A DNA stretch of 20,495 nucleotides from contig CAJLTE010000059.1 of the NCBI GenBank assembly GCA_905209435.1, positions 1 to 20,495 on the forward strand, given 5' to 3'. The translations under genes and the position numbers were made by a program. The notes under the pieces were generated by a model. It ran no database searches, was not told the origin of the DNA, and saw nothing but the letters and a program-made list of their open reading frames with translations. Source of the DNA: an uncultured Blautia sp. (lineage in GTDB: Bacteria > Bacillota_A > Clostridia > Lachnospirales > Lachnospiraceae). This document shows, one piece after another, positions 14,870 to 20,495 of this stretch (its first letter is position 1; every line of letters starts with the position of its first letter).

Positions 14870-14911
14870 AATAACAATTACGCAATTAGAGTATTTTTGG
14901 AGGAAATTATT

Positions 14912-15994
14912 ATGGATTATAAGATTGCATTGATCCCCGGCGACGGAATCGGACCGGAAATCGTAAGAGAAGCAAAGAAAGTACTGGACAAGGTATGCGA
15001 GAAATATGGACACAGCTTTTCCTATTCAGAAGTTCTGTTAGGCGGCGCATCCATCGATGTACACGGCGTACCCCTTACTGATGAGGCAATTGCCACTGCC
15101 AAATCATCAGACGCCGTACTGATGGGCTCTATTGGCGGAGATGCAAAAACTTCTCCATGGTATAAGCTTGAGCCGTCCAAACGCCCGGAAGCAGGACTTC
15201 TTGCAATCCGTAAGGCATTAAATCTTTTTGCAAACTTAAGACCGGCTTACCTTTACAATGAGCTGAGAAAAGCCTGCCCTCTCCGCGATGAGATCATCGG
15301 AGACGGATTTGACATGATCATTGTACGTGAGCTTACAGGCGGTCTGTATTTCGGAGAACGTCAGACTATTGAAGAGAATGGTGTGAAGAAAGCAATTGAT
15401 ACACTTTCCTATAATGAAAACGAAATCCGCCGTATTGCCATCAAAGCATTTGAGATCGCACGTAAGAGAAGAAATAAAGTAACAAGCGTAGATAAGGCAA
15501 ATGTTCTGGATTCTTCCAGACTCTGGAGAAAAGTGGTAGAGGAAGTTGCCAAAGACTATCCGGATGTTACCTTAGAGCATATGCTGGTTGACAACTGCGC
15601 AATGCAGCTTGTACGTGATCCAAAACAGTTCGATGTTATCCTGACAGAGAATATGTTCGGAGATATCCTTTCAGACGAGGCAAGTATGGTAACAGGTTCC
15701 ATCGGAATGCTTTCATCTGCAAGCTTAAATGAGACAAAATTCGGTCTCTATGAGCCAAGCCATGGTTCTGCACCTGATATTGCAGGACAGGATAAGGCAA
15801 ACCCTATCGCAACTATCCTTTCCGCGGCAATGATGCTCCGCTTCTCCCTTGATATGGACAAGGAAGCAGATGCAGTGGAAGCAGCAGTGCAGAAGGTTCT
15901 GACAGAGGGATACCGCACAGGTGATATCATGTCAGAGGGATGCAAGCTTGTAGGAACAAAGGAAATGGGCGATCTGATCGCAGCAGCTCTGTAA
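14912..15994 (+). CDS. leuB: 3-isopropylmalate dehydrogenase
   Basis: LeuB oxidises and decarboxylates 3-isopropylmalate with NAD+ in leucine synthesis. The 360-residue protein has the expected [14 protein letters not shown] start, the [12 protein letters not shown] motif that sets LeuB apart from isocitrate dehydrogenase, and [17 protein letters not shown]. It also has the metal-binding [14 protein letters not shown] and the nucleotide-binding [19 protein letters not shown]. The ATG at 14912 follows GGAGG; an in-frame GTG at 14858 lies upstream of the predicted transcription start, so it is rejected. First gene of the operon. leuA and leuCD are not adjacent. Confidence 0.96.
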   Translation: MDYKIALIPGDGIGPEIVREAKKVLDKVCEKYGHSFSYSEVLLGGASIDVHGVPLTDEAIATAKSSDAVLMGSIGGDAKTSPWYKLEPSKRPEAGLLAIRKALNLFANLRPAYLYNELRKACPLRDEIIGDGFDMIIVRELTGGLYFGERQTIEENGVKKAIDTLSYNENEIRRIAIKAFEIARKRRNKVTSVDKANVLDSSRLWRKVVEEVAKDYPDVTLEHMLVDNCAMQLVRDPKQFDVILTENMFGDILSDEASMVTGSIGMLSSASLNETKFGLYEPSHGSAPDIAGQDKANPIATILSAAMMLRFSLDMDKEADAVEAAVQKVLTEGYRTGDIMSEGCKLVGTKEMGDLIAAAL

Positions 15995-16010
15995 GAATTG
16001 ATATTAAGAG

Positions 16011-16059
16011 GATTCAGCCGGCGCAGGCAGATTACGGAGTCAGGAATTTCGGTTGAATC
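16011..16059 (+). other. Intercistronic hairpin between leuB and ilvD
   Basis: GATTCAGCCG (16011-16020) pairs with CGGTTGAATC (16050-16059), ten pairs with one G-T, around a 29-base loop. No T-run follows, so it is more likely an mRNA processing or stability element than a terminator. Confidence 0.45.
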
Positions 16060-16101
16060 ATTAAAAATAAATAAAACAGTAAGAAAAGAGGAAATAAAAC
16101 A

Positions 16102-17775
16102 ATGAGAAGTGATGCAGTAAAAACAGGCACACAGCAGGCACCTCACCGTTCCCTGTTTAATGCTCTTGGAATGACAAAAGAAGAAATGGAAAGACCTCTG
16201 GTAGGTATTGTAAGCTCCTATAACGAAATCGTACCGGGTCATATGAACCTTGACAAAATCGTACAGGCAGTAAAGCTTGGCGTTGCAATGGCAGGCGGTA
16301 CACCTGTAATGTTCCCGGCAATCGCAGTATGTGACGGTATTGCAATGGGACACGTTGGAATGAAATATTCTCTGGTAACAAGAGATCTGATCGCAGATTC
16401 TACAGAAGCTATGGCAATGGCGCATCAGTTTGATGCACTGGTCATGGTTCCGAACTGCGATAAGAATGTACCTGGACTTCTGATGGCAGCAGCAAGACTG
16501 AATGTTCCGACTGTATTCGTAAGCGGCGGCCCGATGCTTGCCGGACATCTGAACGGACACAAGACAAGTCTTTCCAGCATGTTTGAAGCAGTTGGAGCTT
16601 ACGCAGCAGGCAAGCTTGATGAAGATGGCCTGACAGAATGTGAAATGAAAACATGTCCTACCTGTGGATCATGTTCCGGTATGTACACAGCAAACTCCAT
16701 GAACTGTCTGACAGAAGTTCTTGGTATGGGACTGAAAGGAAACGGAACCATCCCTGCTGTATATTCTGAACGTATCCGTCTTGCAAAACATGCAGGTATG
16801 CAGGTTATGGAAATGTACAGAAAGAATATCCGTCCAAGAGATATCATGACAAAAGAAGCGATCCTGAATGCTCTGACAGTAGACATGGCACTTGGATGTT
16901 CTACAAACAGTATGCTTCATCTTCCGGCTATCGCTCATGAGATCGGAATGGACTTTGATATCAGCTTTGCAAATGAGATCAGTGCAAAGACTCCGAACCT
17001 CTGCCACCTTGCACCTGCAGGCCCGACATACATGGAAGACCTGAATGAAGCAGGCGGTGTATACGCAGTTATGAACGAGCTGAACAAGAAAGGTCTTCTT
17101 CATACAGAGTGCATGACGGTTACAGGCAAGACAGTAGGTGAGAACATCAAAGACTGTGTAAACTTAAATCCTGAAGTTATCAGACCAATCGACAATCCAT
17201 ACAGCCAGACAGGTGGACTTGCAGTACTTAAAGGTAACCTTGCGCCGGACGGTGGTGTTGTAAAACGTTCTGCAGTTGTAGAAGAGATGATGGTCCATGA
17301 AGGACCTGCAAGAGTCTTTGACTGCGAGGAAGACGCAATCGCAGCTATCAAAGGTGGCAAGATCGTAGAGGGTGACGTAGTAGTTATCCGTTACGAAGGA
17401 CCGAAAGGCGGCCCTGGTATGAGAGAAATGCTGAATCCTACATCTGCAATCGCAGGTATGGGACTGGGATCTTCCGTAGCCCTGATCACAGACGGACGTT
17501 TCAGCGGTGCATCCAGAGGAGCATCCATCGGACACGTATCACCGGAAGCAGCAGTCGGCGGACCGATCGCACTTGTTGAAGAGGGCGATATCATCAGCAT
17601 CAACATTCCGGAACTGAAACTGGAGATCAAGGTTTCCGATGAAGAAATGCAGGCAAGAAAAGCAAAATGGCAGCCTCGTGAGCCAAAGGTAACAACAGGA
17701 TATCTTGCAAGATATGCTGCCATGGTAACCTCCGGAAACAGAGGAGCGATCCTTGAGGTACCAAAAGCAAAATAA
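16102..17775 (+). CDS. ilvD: Dihydroxy-acid dehydratase
   Basis: IlvD dehydrates dihydroxy acids to the 2-keto acids that become valine and isoleucine. The 557-residue protein carries cluster cysteines C119 (PNCDKNVPG) and C191 ([16 protein letters not shown]). At the site where [2Fe-2S] members have a third cysteine it reads EIVPGHMNL, like the E. coli type; this suggests an oxygen-labile [4Fe-4S] enzyme, fitting an anaerobe. The C-terminal part contains [12 protein letters not shown] and [10 protein letters not shown], as expected. The start at 16102 follows AGAGG. It sits between leuB and ilvB, each gap holding a hairpin. Confidence 0.97.
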   Translation: MRSDAVKTGTQQAPHRSLFNALGMTKEEMERPLVGIVSSYNEIVPGHMNLDKIVQAVKLGVAMAGGTPVMFPAIAVCDGIAMGHVGMKYSLVTRDLIADSTEAMAMAHQFDALVMVPNCDKNVPGLLMAAARLNVPTVFVSGGPMLAGHLNGHKTSLSSMFEAVGAYAAGKLDEDGLTECEMKTCPTCGSCSGMYTANSMNCLTEVLGMGLKGNGTIPAVYSERIRLAKHAGMQVMEMYRKNIRPRDIMTKEAILNALTVDMALGCSTNSMLHLPAIAHEIGMDFDISFANEISAKTPNLCHLAPAGPTYMEDLNEAGGVYAVMNELNKKGLLHTECMTVTGKTVGENIKDCVNLNPEVIRPIDNPYSQTGGLAVLKGNLAPDGGVVKRSAVVEEMMVHEGPARVFDCEEDAIAAIKGGKIVEGDVVVIRYEGPKGGPGMREMLNPTSAIAGMGLGSSVALITDGRFSGASRGASIGHVSPEAAVGGPIALVEEGDIISINIPELKLEIKVSDEEMQARKAKWQPREPKVTTGYLARYAAMVTSGNRGAILEVPKAK

Positions 17776-17791
17776 AGATGAACAAGTACCC

Positions 17792-17825
17792 GGCGGGAAT
17801 TGCAGCATAACCTGTGATTCCTGCC
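17792..17825 (+). other. Intercistronic hairpin between ilvD and ilvB
   Basis: GGCGGGAAT (17792-17800) pairs with ATTCCTGCC (17817-17825), nine pairs with one G-T, around a 16-base loop. It ends shortly before the ilvB ribosome binding site and has no T-run. Confidence 0.45.
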
Positions 17826-17850
17826 TGAAAAGTTAGGAGGATATGTAAAG

Positions 17851-19542
17851 ATGCAGCTTACAGGTGCTGAAATCATCGTTGAATGTTTAAAAGAACAGGG
17901 CGTTGACACTGTATTCGGATATCCGGGCGGTGCCATCCTGAATGTATATGACGCCCTCTATGAATATAAAGACCAGATCACTCATGTGCTGACTTCCCAT
18001 GAACAGGGAGCTTCCCATGCAGCAGATGGATATGCAAGGGCTACAGGCAAAGTCGGTGTGTGCCTTGCAACTTCCGGTCCTGGAGCCACTAATCTGGTAA
18101 CAGGAATCGCAACTGCATATATGGATTCTGTACCAATGGTAGCCATCACATGTAACGTAGGAACCCCGCTTCTTGGAAAGGATTCTTTTCAGGAGGTTGA
18201 CATTACCGGAATCGTAATGCCGATTACAAAGCACAGCTTTATTGTAAAAGATATTACTACTCTGGCAGATACCGTTCGCAGAGCATTCTATATTGCGCAG
18301 AGTGGCCGTCCGGGTCCTGTACTTGTAGATGTGACTAAGGACGTAACAGGTGCGAAATATGAATACAATGCCTGCCGTCCGGCAACTATCACACCAAAAG
18401 TAGATACAATTAAAGACGAGGACATTGCAACAGCAGTCCAGATGATCGAAGATGCTAAGAAACCATTTATCTTTACAGGCGGCGGCACAATTATCTCAGA
18501 AGCATCAAAAGAAGTAACAGAACTTGCTCACAAGATTGATTCTCCTGTATGTGACAGCCTTATGGGTAAAGGCGGATTTTCCGGTGAGGATCCTTTATAT
18601 ACGGGAATGCTTGGAATGCACGGAACAAAGGCTTCTAACCTGGGAGTGTCTGAATGTGATCTTCTGATCGTACTGGGAGCCAGATTCAGTGACCGTGTTA
18701 CAGGAAACACAAAGACTTTCGCAAAGAATGCGAAAATTCTCCAGATTGATGTAGATGCTGCAGAAATCAATAAGAATATTGTAGTAGACGCAAGCATCGT
18801 GGGAGATGAGAAAGAAGTTCTGAAACGAATTCTGGAACAGCTTCCTGAAATGAAACATCCGGAATGGATCGCGCATATTGATGAGCTGAAAGAAAAATAT
18901 CCATTGAGATATGATCATTCACAGCTTACAGGTCCATACATTATCGAGAAACTTTATGAGCTGACAAAAGGAGATGCCATCATTACAACTGAAGTTGGTC
19001 AGAATCAGATGTGGGCAGCTCAGTATTTCAAATATAAAGAACCAAGAACATTCCTTTCTTCCGGTGGATTAGGAACCATGGGATATGGACTTGGCGCAGC
19101 AATCGGTGCGAAGATGGGAAGACCGGATAAAACTGTGGTAAATATCGCAGGTGACGGTTGTTTCCGTATGAATATGAACGAGATCGCTACAGCAGTCCGC
19201 TGCAACAGACCGTTGATTCAGATCGTACTGAACAATCACGTGCTCGGAATGGTACGTCAGTGGCAGACATTGTTCTATGACCACAGATATTCCCATACAA
19301 TTTTAAATGATTCCGTTGATTTTGTGAAACTGGCAGAAGCTATGGGTGCAAAAGCAATCCGTATCAGCTCCATGGAAGAAGTGGAACCGGCTTTGAAAGA
19401 AGCTCTTGCATGTCCGGGACCAATCGTACTCGACTGTATGATCGACCAGGATCTCAGCGTATTCCCGATGGTACCGGCAGGCGCAAGCATTGATGACATC
19501 TTTGACGAGGAGGATATGAAAAACAATGAGCAGAGTGTATAA
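17851..19542 (+). CDS. ilvB: Acetolactate synthase, large (catalytic) subunit
   Basis: The ThDP- and FAD-dependent enzyme condenses pyruvate with pyruvate or 2-ketobutyrate, the first common step to valine, leucine and isoleucine. The 563-residue protein has the catalytic glutamate E51 in TSHEQGASHAADGYARA and the FAD-contact motif GARFSDRVTGN, which is typical of anabolic enzymes. The ThDP motif begins AGDGCFRMNMNE and ends LNNHVLGMVRQWQ. The start follows AGGAGG with ten bases of spacing. The usual regulatory small subunit (ilvN/ilvH) does not follow; the 3' end instead overlaps serC by 17 bases, and the serC ribosome binding site lies within the ilvB codons for DEED. Confidence 0.96.
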   Translation: MQLTGAEIIVECLKEQGVDTVFGYPGGAILNVYDALYEYKDQITHVLTSHEQGASHAADGYARATGKVGVCLATSGPGATNLVTGIATAYMDSVPMVAITCNVGTPLLGKDSFQEVDITGIVMPITKHSFIVKDITTLADTVRRAFYIAQSGRPGPVLVDVTKDVTGAKYEYNACRPATITPKVDTIKDEDIATAVQMIEDAKKPFIFTGGGTIISEASKEVTELAHKIDSPVCDSLMGKGGFSGEDPLYTGMLGMHGTKASNLGVSECDLLIVLGARFSDRVTGNTKTFAKNAKILQIDVDAAEINKNIVVDASIVGDEKEVLKRILEQLPEMKHPEWIAHIDELKEKYPLRYDHSQLTGPYIIEKLYELTKGDAIITTEVGQNQMWAAQYFKYKEPRTFLSSGGLGTMGYGLGAAIGAKMGRPDKTVVNIAGDGCFRMNMNEIATAVRCNRPLIQIVLNNHVLGMVRQWQTLFYDHRYSHTILNDSVDFVKLAEAMGAKAIRISSMEEVEPALKEALACPGPIVLDCMIDQDLSVFPMVPAGASIDDIFDEEDMKNNEQSV

Positions 19543-20495
19543 TTTTTCCGCAGGACCGGCTGTATTGCCGGAAGAAGTATTAAAAGAGGTTGCTGAGGAG
19601 ATGATGGACTATCAGGGAACTGGTATGTCCGTTATGGAAATGAGCCACAGAAGTGCTGATTTTCAGAAGATCATCGACGAAGCAGAGCAGGATCTGCGTG
19701 ACCTGATGAAGATTCCGGATAACTACAAGGTATTATTCCTTCAGGGCGGAGCTTCCCAGCAGTTCGCAGCAATCCCGATGAACCTTATGAAGAACAAAGT
19801 TGCTGATTACATTGTAACAGGACAGTGGGCAAAGAAAGCATATCAGGAAGCACAGAAATATGGAAAAGTAAACAAAATCGCTTCTTCCGAGGACAAGACT
19901 TTCTCCTACATCCCTGACTGCAGCGATCTTCCGATCAGCCTGGATGCGGACTATGTATACATTTGTGAGAACAACACAATTTATGGAACAAAATTCAAAA
20001 AACTCCCAAATACAAAAGGAAAAACTCTGGTAGCAGACGTTTCTTCCTGCTTCTTATCTGAGCCGGTTGATGTATCCAAATACGGAATCATCTACGGTGG
20101 TGTACAGAAGAACATCGGACCTGCAGGTATGGTAATTTCCATTATCCGCGAAGATCTGATCACAGATGATGTTCTGGAAGGAACACCAACTATGCTGAAA
20201 TTCAAAACACAGGCTGATGCAGGCTCTCTTTACAATACTCCGAACTGCTACTGCATCTATGTATGCGGTAAAGTCTTCAAATGGCTGAAGAAAATGGGCG
20301 GCCTGGAAGAAATGCAGAGACGTAATATTGAGAAAGCAAAGATTCTCTATGACTTCCTTGATCAGAGCAAGCTCTTTAAAGGAACTGTTGTACCGGAAGA
20401 TCGTTCTCTCATGAACGTACCGTTCGTAACAGGTGACAAAGACATGGATGCCAAATTTGTAAAAGAAGCAAAAGAGGCAGGACTTGTAAACTTAA
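19526..20495 (+). CDS. serC: Phosphoserine aminotransferase (3' end cut by the window)
   Basis: SerC transfers an amino group from glutamate to 3-phosphohydroxypyruvate in serine synthesis. The reading frame from the ATG at 19526 is open to the window end: 323 codons of an expected 360 or so. The N-terminus SRVYNFSAGPAVLPEEVL and the downstream MSVMEMSHRS are diagnostic. The PLP-binding lysine is K195 in YGGVQKNIGPAG. GAGGAGG at 19507-19513, inside ilvB, stands 12 bases from the ATG. The 17-base overlap with ilvB implies coupled expression. serA may follow outside the window. Confidence 0.96.
   Translation, partial: MSRVYNFSAGPAVLPEEVLKEVAEEMMDYQGTGMSVMEMSHRSADFQKIIDEAEQDLRDLMKIPDNYKVLFLQGGASQQFAAIPMNLMKNKVADYIVTGQWAKKAYQEAQKYGKVNKIASSEDKTFSYIPDCSDLPISLDADYVYICENNTIYGTKFKKLPNTKGKTLVADVSSCFLSEPVDVSKYGIIYGGVQKNIGPAGMVISIIREDLITDDVLEGTPTMLKFKTQADAGSLYNTPNCYCIYVCGKVFKWLKKMGGLEEMQRRNIEKAKILYDFLDQSKLFKGTVVPEDRSLMNVPFVTGDKDMDAKFVKEAKEAGLVNL

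Noticed and set aside
14870..14911. T-box or leader-peptide attenuator upstream of leuB
   Set aside because: The predicted leader is only about 35 bases and has no T-box sequence, terminator/antiterminator pair or run of Leu codons.
15748..16560. A 270-codon minus-strand frame over the end of leuB and start of ilvD
   Set aside because: It runs antisense to two conserved enzymes and has a Cys/His/Ser-rich, low-quality translation typical of a shadow.
1..20495. CRISPR array, rRNA genes or insertion sequences
   Set aside because: No regularly spaced repeats, no rRNA-like stretches and no transposase frames or terminal inverted repeats were seen.

Overview
The window looks like a chromosomal segment of a strictly anaerobic, low-to-mid GC Clostridia. 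It is most like a gut Lachnospiraceae (Blautia/Dorea-like); I infer this from protein style, AGGAGG-type ribosome binding sites and gene content, and the genus cannot be fixed from sequence alone. A phage-derived segment meets ordinary host genes at about position 1717-1739.

Region 1 (1-1739) is the right end of a prophage or prophage remnant. It carries a three-domain endolysin (GH25 muramidase, amidohydrolase, peptidoglycan-binding domain) with a strong in-frame internal start. Short direct repeats follow, then the 3' end of a tRNA gene (T-arm, acceptor strand and its terminator) that marks the attachment site. Region 2 (about 1780-4390) is a two-component system: an OmpR-type regulator overlapping its membrane sensor kinase by four bases, closed by a strong terminator. 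Region 3 (4486-8425) is a tight run hisH-hisF-ung-flippase. HisH and HisF together form imidazole glycerol phosphate synthase; uracil-DNA glycosylase and a MurJ/SpoVB-type lipid flippase ride behind them. A 19-bp perfect hairpin separates this run from the convergent gene on its right.

Region 4 (8442-12683, minus strand) is one 4.2-kb gene for a 1413-residue protein. It fuses two 2-hydroxyacyl-CoA dehydratase activase (BadF/HgdC-type ATPase) domains to two dehydratase-like Fe-S modules. It is the most unusual gene in the window: it looks like a self-contained ATP-driven low-potential reductase of unknown substrate. Its promoter diverges from that of tgt.

Region 5 (12924-14710) holds tgt (queuosine tRNA modification) and yajC (Sec translocase accessory), the latter with its own promoter and a possibly structured leader. 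Region 6 (14841 to the window end) is an amino-acid biosynthesis operon: leuB, ilvD, ilvB and serC (cut by the window end). Small hairpins lie in the leuB-ilvD and ilvD-ilvB gaps, and ilvB overlaps serC by 17 bases. It covers parts of branched-chain amino acid and serine synthesis, but no acetolactate synthase small subunit, ketol-acid reductoisomerase, leuA or leuCD is present here.
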